A stretch of 6,552 nucleotides of DNA from Actinomycetota bacterium (GTDB lineage Bacteria > Actinomycetota > Actinomycetes > Acidothermales > Acidothermaceae). Below the pieces are notes generated by a model, which did not search any database, had not been told where the DNA came from, and was given only the letters and a program-made list of their open reading frames with translations. The position numbers and the translations under genes were made by a program. Location: positions 1 to 6,552 of the forward strand of contig PLCK01000183.1 of assembly GCA_003134755.1 (NCBI GenBank), written 5' to 3'. Below are positions 1 through 4,813 of the stretch, in pieces. The stretch's first letter is position 1. The number at the start of each line of letters is the position of its first letter.

Positions 1-552
1 CTGGCCGCGGCCGAGGCGCTTGCGGTGACCCGGTCGCATGGCGTCGTCGACGTCGTCGGCGGCGAACGCACGGTCCTGCTCACCTTCGACCCTCAGACGA
101 CCGACCTCGGTCGCCTCGACGAACTGATCGCGAACTGCCTGGAGTCGTTGCGGCCCCTGCACCGCGCCGACGCGGACGAGTTCACGATTCCGGTCCGCTA
201 CGACGGCGTCGATCTTGACCAGGTCGCCGGCCTGACCGGTCTCGATGTGTGCGAGGTGGTAAGGCGCCACCAGGCTGGTAGCTACGTCGTCGCGTACCTC
301 GGCTTCGCGCCGGGGTTCGGTTATCTCGACGGTCTGGATCCCGCGCTGCACGTACCGCGGCTGGCTGCGCCACGCACCCGCGTCGAGGCAGGCGCGGTGG
401 CGATCGCGGGGGGAAGGGCGTGCGTCTACCCGCGCGCATCACCAGGCGGCTGGCGGGTGCTCGGGCATACCGATGTGGTGTTGTTCGACCCGGCTGCCGA
501 CCCGCCGACGCCACTGCGGGCCGGGCGGCGCATCAGGTTCGTCGCGCAATGA
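1..552 (+). CDS. pxpB: 5-oxoprolinase subunit PxpB (5'-partial; allophanate hydrolase subunit 1 family)
   Basis: PxpB works with PxpA and PxpC in the ATP-dependent cleavage of 5-oxoproline (pyroglutamate) to L-glutamate in the cytoplasm. The open frame runs from the first base (…LAAAEALA before an in-frame GTG at 25) to TGA at 550-552, giving 183 visible codons. The family's N-terminal segment is missing, so the true start lies upstream; the GTG at 25 falls inside the conserved 'GVVDVV…RTVLLTFDP' block and is internal. Family motifs are clear: AYLGFAPGFGYLDGLDP (about nt 292-342), the VPRLAAPRTRVEAGAVAIAGG block, and SPGGWRVLGHT (nt 439-471). The stop overlaps the pxpC start (ATGA), a sign of translational coupling. 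The homologous subunit 1 of allophanate hydrolase/urea carboxylase is the alternative family, but the separate, adjacent pxpC favours PxpB. What is cut off is a window-edge effect and not degradation. Confidence 0.93.
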   Translation: MAAAEALAVTRSHGVVDVVGGERTVLLTFDPQTTDLGRLDELIANCLESLRPLHRADADEFTIPVRYDGVDLDQVAGLTGLDVCEVVRRHQAGSYVVAYLGFAPGFGYLDGLDPALHVPRLAAPRTRVEAGAVAIAGGRACVYPRASPGGWRVLGHTDVVLFDPAADPPTPLRAGRRIRFVAQ

Positions 553-1496
553 CGGCCATCACGCGGCCCATGATCGTCGTCGAAAGGGCCGGACTCCGCA
601 CCACCGTGCAGGACGCCGGTCGCCCGGGGTTCGGCCATCTCGGCGTCCCCCGATCTGGCGCGGTCGACGGGTTGAGTCGCCGACTCGCAAACGAACTCGT
701 CGGCAATGCCGGCGACGCCGCCGTCCTCGAGACGACGTTCACCGGGCCCCGGCTTCGTTTCGAGCAGGCGGCAGTCGTCGCGTGTTCGGGAGCTGTGGCG
801 ACTGTTCGCCTCGGCGCCGAGGAGGTGCCGTTTGGTGCCCCGGTGCGAGTAGGGCCGGGCCAGGTTCTCGACATCGGCAGCGCCGCGCTCGGATTGCGTA
901 CCTATGTTGCGGTCGCGGGCGGGTTCGACGTCGCGCCGGTGCTTGGCAGCAGGTCGACCGACACGCTGTCAGGCCTCGGGCCGGCGGTTGTCATGACCGG
1001 CGATCGGCTCCCGGTCGGCACGCCGGCCGTCACCGGCTTCGCCCGCAGCGTGCCGGGTGACCTGCTGGCGTTTGTGCTGGGTGCCGGACGCCGGCCGGTG
1101 CGGCTCATATCCGGGCCGCGGGTCGACTTGTTGTCGCCGGGCTCGCGCGAGGCGCTCTTCGGTGCGGAATTCATCGTGAGTCCGGCCTCCGATCGGGTCG
1201 GTGTGCGGCTCTCGGGCCCGGTGCTGAGCCAGCTCGGCGATGGTGAGGCCGACACCGAAGGCATGGTCACCGGAGCGGTTCAGCTGCCAGCGGGCGGCGA
1301 GCCTGTCGTCCTGCTGGCCGACCATGCCGTGACCGGTGGCTACCCGGTCGTCGCGGTAGTCGCGACCGTCGATCTGCCGCTGATCGGACAAGCCAGACCC
1401 GGCACCGGGCTGCGGTTCGTGGAGGTCTCGGCTGCTGCGGCCCGCGAGGCCAACGCACAGGTCGAAGCCCGCGTCCGTGCTCTGGGCGGTCGTTGA
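549..1496 (+). CDS. pxpC: 5-oxoprolinase subunit PxpC (biotin-dependent carboxyltransferase / allophanate hydrolase subunit 2 family)
   Basis: This is the partner subunit of PxpB in 5-oxoprolinase, 315 aa, close to the usual length of about 300-330. The ATG at 549 overlaps the pxpB stop (ATGA). The frame stays open further upstream to 420, but that part lies inside pxpB and looks unlike the family, so 549 is chosen. No strong Shine-Dalgarno sequence precedes it, consistent with coupled translation. Signature blocks are VQDAGRPGFGHLGVPRSGAVD (residues 20-40), with N-terminal context 'IVVERAGLRTT', then 'LANELVGN…AVLETT', 'LRTYVAVAGGFDV…LGSRSTDT', and near the C-terminus 'TEGMVTGAVQLP…PVVLLADHAVTGGYP' and 'LIGQARPGTGLRF'. 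All are typical of PxpC/KipA proteins. KipA-like regulation of sporulation kinase is known only from Bacillus and is not implied here. The gene ends 4 bases before the convergent tatB. Confidence 0.95.
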   Translation: MTAITRPMIVVERAGLRTTVQDAGRPGFGHLGVPRSGAVDGLSRRLANELVGNAGDAAVLETTFTGPRLRFEQAAVVACSGAVATVRLGAEEVPFGAPVRVGPGQVLDIGSAALGLRTYVAVAGGFDVAPVLGSRSTDTLSGLGPAVVMTGDRLPVGTPAVTGFARSVPGDLLAFVLGAGRRPVRLISGPRVDLLSPGSREALFGAEFIVSPASDRVGVRLSGPVLSQLGDGEADTEGMVTGAVQLPAGGEPVVLLADHAVTGGYPVVAVVATVDLPLIGQARPGTGLRFVEVSAAAAREANAQVEARVRALGGR

Positions 1497-1500
1497 GGTG

Positions 1501-1857
1501 TCAGGTCGCGTCGACGTCGTACGGCGCCGGTTGTGCCACCGCGGCTGCGGTGGTGGTGGCCGCGGGTTTGGTCAGTGACGGCTTCGACGCTTCACTGGAC
1601 GTGAGATCGCTGTCGAGGCCGTCGAGCAGGTGCTTGCGGACGAACGCACGCGGGTTGAGGTCGGCGAGGTCGAAGTCGCCGACGGTGTCTCCGAGCTCAG
1701 CTTTCAGCTCGGTGCGGGCCGCCTGGGCCATGCCGCGCAGCTGCCGCAGCATCCGGCCGGCGTCGCGGGCGATCTCCGGCAACCTGTCAGGGCCGAAGAT
1801 GGCGACCGCGATGATGCCGAGCACGAGCAACTTCCACATGCTCAGGTCGAACGGCAC
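1501..1857 (-). CDS. tatB: Sec-independent (twin-arginine) translocase subunit TatB
   Basis: TatB, with TatC, recognises twin-arginine signal peptides on folded export substrates at the cytoplasmic membrane. The 118-aa product has one N-terminal membrane helix (about residues 8-21, LLVLGIIAVAIF), the G22-P23 hinge, then an amphipathic helix (RLPEIARDAGRMLRQLRGMAQAARTEL in two stretches) and a disordered Ala/Thr/Pro-rich tail ending DVDAT. The segment ELGDTVGDFDLADLN followed by PRAFVRKHLLD is typical of actinobacterial TatB and distinguishes it from TatA. The start is GTG at 1857, preceded by GAGGTG (plus-strand 1863-1868) with a 5-base spacer; an internal ATG at 1839 would leave too little before the helix. 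The position usually holding Glu8 in TatB (…ELL…) reads K9 here (MWKLLVL). The gene converges on pxpC, and lsr2 lies upstream on the same strand. This may be the only tatB or a paralogue; that cannot be decided here. Confidence 0.9.
   Translation of the reverse strand: MPFDLSMWKLLVLGIIAVAIFGPDRLPEIARDAGRMLRQLRGMAQAARTELKAELGDTVGDFDLADLNPRAFVRKHLLDGLDSDLTSSEASKPSLTKPAATTTAAAVAQPAPYDVDAT
1536..1553. terminator. GC-rich hairpin at the pxpC/tatB convergence (possible terminator)
   Basis: CCACCGC, a 4-base loop GGCT, then GCGGTGG form a perfect 7-bp stem. It sits 39 bases past the pxpC stop and inside the last codons of tatB. There is no U-tract on either strand, so it could be a U-less actinobacterial terminator for the pxp transcript or simply a by-product of Ala/Thr codons in the TatB tail. 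Confidence 0.3.
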
Positions 1858-1882
1858 GATCGCACCTCACAGTCGGGACTTC

Positions 1883-1888
1883 AGGTTA
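1883..1888 (-). promoter_or_regulatory. candidate -10 element for tatB
   Basis: On the minus strand the sequence reads TAACCT, fitting the actinobacterial TANNNT -10 pattern. It would place transcription start about 18-20 bases upstream of the GTG start, just before the GAGGTG ribosome binding site. No good -35 hexamer is seen at 16-18 bases. This is weak support for tatB having its own promoter separate from lsr2. Confidence 0.3.
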
Positions 1889-1932
1889 CCGGTCGACGGC
1901 GCTCCAGGCAGCCGCTCCCAAGGTTTCGCTGG

Positions 1933-1952
1933 GCGGCCGAGAGGTTCGCCGC
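1933..1952 (-). terminator. inverted repeat downstream of lsr2
   Basis: GCGGC and GCCGC arms (5 bp) flank a 10-base loop, about 30 bases past the lsr2 stop and upstream of tatB. There is no T-run. The location suits a transcription terminator between lsr2 and tatB, but a short GC stem like this occurs often by chance in DNA of this composition. Confidence 0.18.
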
Positions 1953-1982
1953 AGCAGGCCCGACCGGATGTCACCCTCGCGG

Positions 1983-2324
1983 TTAGTGGCCGGCCGCCTT
2001 GTATTGCTCGAGCACGGTCGCCGGGATCCGGCCGCGCTCGGGCACCGCGACCTTGTTCGCCTTGGCCCAGGCCCGAACCGCGCGCGGGTCGGCGGCGACT
2101 TCGATACGGCGCTGGACGACCGTGCGCCCGCGGCCACGGCCGGTGGTGCGCACGAGTCGGCGTCCGCCCTCGATGTAGGCAACCATCGCGGCGCGCAATC
2201 GATCGGCGTTGCGCTTGCCCAGGTCGATCTCATACTCGACACCGTCGAGCCCGAAGCGAATCGTCTCGACGGCGTTGCCGCCATCGATGTCGTCGATGAG
2301 GTTGACCGAGACCCTTTGTGCCAT
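1983..2324 (-). CDS. lsr2: Lsr2 family nucleoid-associated protein
   Basis: Lsr2 is the actinobacterial H-NS analogue: it bridges DNA, binds AT-rich and often foreign DNA in the minor groove and silences genes. The product is 113 aa, the family's normal length. The N-terminal dimerisation domain (about residues 1-56) has the recognisable VNLIDDIDGG…ETIRFGLDGVEYEIDL pattern. A basic linker (about 57-76, with GRGRGR) leads to the C-terminal DNA-binding domain carrying W86 and the AT-hook-like R97-G98-R99 in ERGRIPATVLEQY. The residue before the DNA-contact loop that is usually Gly (…NG…RGRIP) is K91 here (ANKVAVPERGRIP). The start is ATG at 2322-2324; AAAGGGA lies about 9 bases upstream. The gene is divergent from the 89-aa gene and upstream of tatB on the same strand. 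Whether it is the main Lsr2 or one of several paralogues, common in this phylum, cannot be told. Confidence 0.95.
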   Translation of the reverse strand: MAQRVSVNLIDDIDGGNAVETIRFGLDGVEYEIDLGKRNADRLRAAMVAYIEGGRRLVRTTGRGRGRTVVQRRIEVAADPRAVRAWAKANKVAVPERGRIPATVLEQYKAAGH

Positions 2325-2362
2325 TGGTGAGTTTCCCTTTGTCGTGTGCGGCTGAGTCCCGT

Positions 2363-2415
2363 GCTGCTGACGGCCCGCTGTTCCATCATCGCAGGACGGC
2401 GATCTGTCCAGCAGC
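2363..2415. promoter_or_regulatory. nested inverted repeats in the lsr2 upstream region
   Basis: GCTGCTG (2363-2369) is matched by CAGCAGC (2409-2415), a 7-bp inverted repeat. Inside it lie ATCGC/GCGAT (2388-2392 and 2399-2403) and GGAC/GTCC arms (2394-2397 and 2406-2409), which are alternative pairings. The block lies 39-91 bases upstream of the lsr2 start in the divergent intergenic region (2325-2513), which holds no gene I can support. It could be operator sequence or leader structure; the function is unknown and chance is possible. Confidence 0.25.
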
Positions 2416-2480
2416 TCATCCCTGACCCATTAGCCAACCGTCGGTGGACATTCGGCTGATGCGCGCCCAAATGATCGGAA

Positions 2481-2495
2481 GGCAGACTTACTGCC
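2481..2495 (+). promoter_or_regulatory. GGCAG-N5-CTGCC inverted repeat before the 89-aa gene
   Basis: A perfect 5-bp inverted repeat with spacer ACTTA ends 6 bases before the ribosome binding site of the gene starting at 2514. Flanking TCGG (2475-2478) and CCGA (2494-2497) offer an alternative pairing. It could be a small operator or a leader hairpin near the ribosome binding site. Confidence 0.3.
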
Positions 2496-2501
2496 GAGTA
2501 C

Positions 2502-2507
2502 AGGAGG
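2502..2507 (+). promoter_or_regulatory. strong ribosome binding site fixing the GTG start at 2514
   Basis: AGGAGG lies 6 bases before GTG at 2514, near-perfect complementarity to the 16S 3' end. It is the main reason to accept the short downstream frame as a real gene and to choose its GTG start. Confidence 0.75.
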
Positions 2508-2513
2508 TGGCGC

Positions 2514-2783
2514 GTGGCAGCTGTGCACCAGGCATCGGGAGACCCCGACTTCGTCGGCGAACGTTGGCGCAACGCGCTTGCCGAGCTGGAATACGCCGAA
2601 CGTCATGGGTCGCCGGCCGACGAGGTGGAGCGCCTGGCAAACGAGGTGATAGAGGCACGGGTCGCGATGTTCCAGGCGGGCGTCCGTGGCGGCTGGGCGT
2701 TGCCCGCGTTCGTGCAGAGCGCGATCGACCGCGACCGCCAACTTCTGCAGGTGTATCCCGAGGAGTGGAACGGCACTCTCTAG
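2514..2783 (+). CDS. hypothetical 89-aa helical protein
   Basis: I do not recognise this protein. It is supported by an AGGAGG ribosome binding site 6 bases before its GTG start, by coding-like G/C third positions, and by a plausible soluble composition. It is acidic and probably mostly α-helical: 'VGERWRNALAELEYAERHG' followed by 'ADEVERLANEVIEARVAMF' look like two amphipathic helices forming a hairpin. After a Gly/Trp turn (RGGWALP) comes a third helix, and the end is YPEEWNGTL. There is no signal peptide, membrane segment, cysteine or metal motif. Divergent lsr2 lies upstream. The ligase begins 60 bases downstream on the same strand, so co-transcription is possible. The TAG stop at 2781-2783 lies inside the first unit of a 15-bp tandem repeat. 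No function is proposed. Confidence 0.7.
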   Translation: MAAVHQASGDPDFVGERWRNALAELEYAERHGSPADEVERLANEVIEARVAMFQAGVRGGWALPAFVQSAIDRDRQLLQVYPEEWNGTL

Positions 2784-2828
2784 TCGGTAGCAAATTAGTC
2801 CGTAGCAAATCCGTAGCGAAGCGGTAGC
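2781..2828 (+). repeat. 15-bp tandem repeat and GTAGC iterations between the 89-aa gene and the ligase
   Basis: TAGTCGGTAGCAAAT (2781-2795) is followed directly by TAGTCCGTAGCAAAT (2796-2810), two adjacent 15-bp copies with one mismatch. Two shorter relatives follow: CCGTAGCGAAG (2811-2821) and CGGTAGCTG (2822-2830). The GTAGC core therefore occurs at 2787, 2802, 2813 and 2824, with spacings of 15, 11 and 11. The stretch is richer in A/T than its surroundings. The first copy contains the stop codon of the upstream gene, and the block ends 15 bases before the ligase start. It may be a replication-slippage product or a cluster of protein-binding sites. Confidence 0.8.
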
Positions 2829-2843
2829 TGCGAACATGCACAA

Positions 2844-3809
2844 GTGCGCGCTCCCCTGATCCGCCCCATGCTCGCAACTGCCGGGCCGCTACCGAGCGGG
2901 TCAGCGAAGGACCGTGATTGGGCGACCGAGATGAAGTGGGACGGCGTCCGAGCTGTCGCCTACATCGCGCCGGGTGAACTCGCCCTGGTGAGCCGTAACG
3001 ATCGCGACGTGAGCGTTTCCTATCCCGAACTCGACGGGCTGCCGGCAGCTGTCGGCGTCCGCGAAGCTGTTCTTGACGGTGAGATCGTCGCGGTCGATGC
3101 GCTTGGCCGCCCGGACTTCGGACTCCTTCAGTCGCGGATGCACATCGCCGATCGTGGCAAGGCGGCGAAGCTTGCCGAGCGGACGCCGGTGAACTACCTG
3201 CTCTTCGACGTGCTCAGCATCGACGGTCAGAGCACGATCGCGTTGCCATACGCGAGGCGGCGCGCTCTCCTGACCGAGCTCGACATCGCGGCCGACCACT
3301 TCGCGGTTCCGCCGGCATTCGACGGCGACCCTGCGCACGCGCTGGCCGCCAGTGGCGAACAAGGCCTCGAAGGTGTCGTGTGCAAGCGGCTCGACTCGGT
3401 GTACATCCCTGGCCGGCGATCGGCGTCCTGGGTGAAGGTGAAGCACCAGCGAATGCAGGAGGTCGTCGTCATCGGCTGGGAACCCGGGCAGGGACGCCGG
3501 GAAGGCGAGGTCGGTGCGCTGTTGCTCGCCGTGAACTTCGAGGGCGAGTTGCGCTACGCCGGCCAGGTCGGCACCGGCTTCTCCGACGCCACGCTGACTG
3601 ACCTTCGGCGCGCCTTGAAGCCGTTGGTCGTCAAGACGCCGGCCGTGGCCGACGTCCCGAAGTTGCAGTCCCGGAACGCAGTCTGGGTCAGGCCCGAACT
3701 TGTCGGCGAGGTCGTTTTCTCCGAGTGGACCCACGATCGACGGCTCCGGCATCCGTCGTGGAGAGGACTGCGACCCGACAAGTCGCCGGCGGACGTAAAA
3801 CCCGAATAG
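2844..3809 (+). CDS. ligD: ATP-dependent DNA ligase, stand-alone LigD-type ligase domain
   Basis: This enzyme seals nicks and, in bacterial non-homologous end joining, rejoins broken ends with Ku. The 321-aa product has the nucleotidyltransferase motifs in order: I, K31-W-D-G-V-R36 (K31 is the adenylated lysine); SRN at 50-52; VLDGE at 76-80; IIIa YLLFDVL at 118-124; IV EGVVCKR at 176-182; V SWVKVKHQ at 195-202. An OB-fold domain follows from about 205, with the LigD-like ending FSEWTHDRRLRHPSWRGLR (292-310). There is no polymerase/primase or 3'-phosphoesterase domain, so this is the ligase module alone; the symbol reflects domain similarity and a LigC-like designation is possible. GTG 2844 is the only start that keeps the N-terminal 'RPMLAT' block, since an in-frame TAG lies at 2814; its ribosome binding site is weak. 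No Ku gene is in the window. The 89-aa gene precedes it and SMP-30 follows by 28 bases. Confidence 0.93.
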   Translation: MRAPLIRPMLATAGPLPSGSAKDRDWATEMKWDGVRAVAYIAPGELALVSRNDRDVSVSYPELDGLPAAVGVREAVLDGEIVAVDALGRPDFGLLQSRMHIADRGKAAKLAERTPVNYLLFDVLSIDGQSTIALPYARRRALLTELDIAADHFAVPPAFDGDPAHALAASGEQGLEGVVCKRLDSVYIPGRRSASWVKVKHQRMQEVVVIGWEPGQGRREGEVGALLLAVNFEGELRYAGQVGTGFSDATLTDLRRALKPLVVKTPAVADVPKLQSRNAVWVRPELVGEVVFSEWTHDRRLRHPSWRGLRPDKSPADVKPE

Positions 3810-3822
3810 CGCCTGAAACTGC

Positions 3823-3828
3823 TAGTAC
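3823..3828 (+). promoter_or_regulatory. possible -10 element just before the SMP-30 gene
   Basis: TGC-TAGTAC resembles an extended -10 but lacks the final T of TANNNT. It lies 9 bases before the ATG at 3838, which would give a leaderless or nearly leaderless mRNA. The absence of a ribosome binding site there fits, but the match is poor. Confidence 0.18.
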
Positions 3829-3837
3829 GCTGCGCCG

Positions 3838-4686
3838 ATGGTCGACGTCGAGCAGCTGACCGACCCCGTCGCGTACCACGGCGAAGGCCCGGTGTGGTCT
3901 GCGTCCTGGGGTGGCCTGCGCTGGGTCGACATGCTCGCCGGCGACGTCTTGTCACTGCATCCCGATGCCACGATCGGACGCCGGCATGTCGGTCCAGTCG
4001 CGGCCGCGCTGCGGCCTCGTCGTAGCGGGGGCGCGGTCATCGCGGTCGAACGTGGGTTCGCGCTCGAAGAGCCTGACGGCACGCTGCAGGTGCTGCCGGA
4101 GCTCTGGGCCGATCCGACCGTGCGGATGAACGACGGCGGGTGCGACCCCGACGGCCGCTTCTACTGCGGCACGATGGCGTACAGCGAGAGTGACGGTCGT
4201 GGCAGCCTCTACCGCCTGGACGCCGGCGGGTCGACGTCCCTGCTCTTCGGCGGCTGCACTATCTCGAACGGTCTGGACTGGAGCCCGGACGGCTCGCTCG
4301 CCTATTACGTCGACAGCCCTACCCGGCGCATCGACGTGTTCGACTATGCCGCCCAGACGGGCCTCACTTCGCGGCGAGCGTTCGTCGAGATCGCCGAGGC
4401 CGGGGTGCCTGACGGTCTGACTGTCGACTCGCAGGGCCATGTGTGGGTTGCCCTCTACGCCGGGTCGGCCGTCCATCGCTACCGGCCCGACGGGACTCTA
4501 GACGGCGTGGTCGAGCTGCCGGTCACCAAGCCGACGGCGTGCACGTTCGGCGGCGACGACCTGTCCGAGCTGTTCATCACGACAACGCGCTCCGGTCTGG
4601 CCGAGGGTTCGCAGCCTGCCGCGGGGGCGGTCTTTCACTACCGGCCGGGCGTCGCCGGCCGACCGGTAAGGCCGTACGCCGGCTGA
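3838..4686 (+). CDS. SMP-30/gluconolactonase family protein (probable sugar lactonase)
   Basis: This is a six-bladed β-propeller metal-dependent hydrolase family that includes regucalcin/gluconolactonase, lactonases and some organophosphatases; the usual reaction is opening of aldonolactones. The length of 282 aa is typical. By comparison with regucalcin, the metal ligands appear intact: E16 in GEGPVW, N144 in ISNGLDWSPDG and D192 in VPDGLTVDSQGHVWVA. The substrate-side residues R96 and N98 are in RMNDGGCDPDGRFYCGTM. There is no signal peptide, so it is likely cytoplasmic. The ATG at 3838 puts the conserved 'YHGEGPVW' at the usual distance from the N-terminus. No Shine-Dalgarno sequence is visible, and the gene starts 28 bases after the ligase stop, so it may be read through from the ligase transcript or be leaderless. 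The substrate cannot be assigned; no sugar dehydrogenase or transporter is nearby. Confidence 0.9.
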   Translation: MVDVEQLTDPVAYHGEGPVWSASWGGLRWVDMLAGDVLSLHPDATIGRRHVGPVAAALRPRRSGGAVIAVERGFALEEPDGTLQVLPELWADPTVRMNDGGCDPDGRFYCGTMAYSESDGRGSLYRLDAGGSTSLLFGGCTISNGLDWSPDGSLAYYVDSPTRRIDVFDYAAQTGLTSRRAFVEIAEAGVPDGLTVDSQGHVWVALYAGSAVHRYRPDGTLDGVVELPVTKPTACTFGGDDLSELFITTTRSGLAEGSQPAAGAVFHYRPGVAGRPVRPYAG

Positions 4687-4732
4687 ACCAGCGGTTTCCC
4701 AGCAAATCCGGGGCCTCGTCACAGGAGATATT

Positions 4733-4744
4733 CAGCTTCGGCTG
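4733..4744 (+). promoter_or_regulatory. cUUCGg tetraloop hairpin in the gap before the adaptor gene
   Basis: CAGC-TTCG-GCTG forms a 4-bp stem closed by the C(UUCG)G tetraloop, which is exceptionally stable in RNA. It lies 47 bases after the SMP-30 stop and about 70 before the adaptor start, with no U-tract after it. It may be part of a terminator or a leader structure. Confidence 0.35.
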
Positions 4745-4767
4745 GTGCTCTAAACACCGGACCAAAA

Positions 4768-4780
4768 GGGCGAAGAGCCC
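4768..4780 (+). promoter_or_regulatory. second small hairpin before the adaptor gene
   Basis: GGGC-GAAGA-GCCC gives a 4-bp stem, with CCA (4762-4764) and TGG (4782-4784) able to extend it across an internal loop. It lies 33 bases before the adaptor ATG and about 20 before its ribosome binding site. It may be a leader structure or chance. I see nothing gene-like elsewhere in the 4687-4813 gap and no convincing promoter. Confidence 0.22.
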
Positions 4781-4800
4781 CTGGCTGTGCACTCGACGAC

Positions 4801-4807
4801 GAGGAAA
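4801..4807 (+). promoter_or_regulatory. ribosome binding site of the adaptor gene
   Basis: GAGGAAA lies 6 bases before ATG 4814. It selects this start for the long frame that runs off the window. Confidence 0.6.
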
Positions 4808-4813
4808 CGTGAC

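Noticed and set aside
25..27. GTG as the start of pxpB
   Set aside because: The reading frame is open to the window edge and the codons before it continue family sequence; starting here would lose the conserved N-terminal domain.
420..548. Longer N-terminal extension of pxpC
   Set aside because: It lies wholly within pxpB in another frame, has no family similarity, and ATG 549 gives the normal ATGA coupling.
1493..2299. Long plus-strand open frame of 268 codons across tatB and lsr2
   Set aside because: It is antisense to two clearly recognised genes and has an Arg/Ser/Pro-rich composition typical of GC-rich shadow frames.
1886..2572. Minus-strand open frame of 228 codons overlapping lsr2
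   Set aside because: It is out of frame with lsr2, low in complexity, and crosses the divergent intergenic region; it is a shadow.
2781..2828. GTAGC repeats as a CRISPR array or replication origin
   Set aside because: The units are too short, too closely packed and too few; there are no spacers, cas genes or DnaA-box-like sequences.
2901..3752. Minus-strand open frame of 283 codons opposite the ligase
   Set aside because: It mirrors the ligase codon pattern and shows no recognisable domain, while the ligase has all its catalytic motifs.
4687..4813. Known riboswitch upstream of the adaptor
   Set aside because: I looked for cyclic-di-AMP, cyclic-di-GMP and M-box-like core sequences and recognised none.
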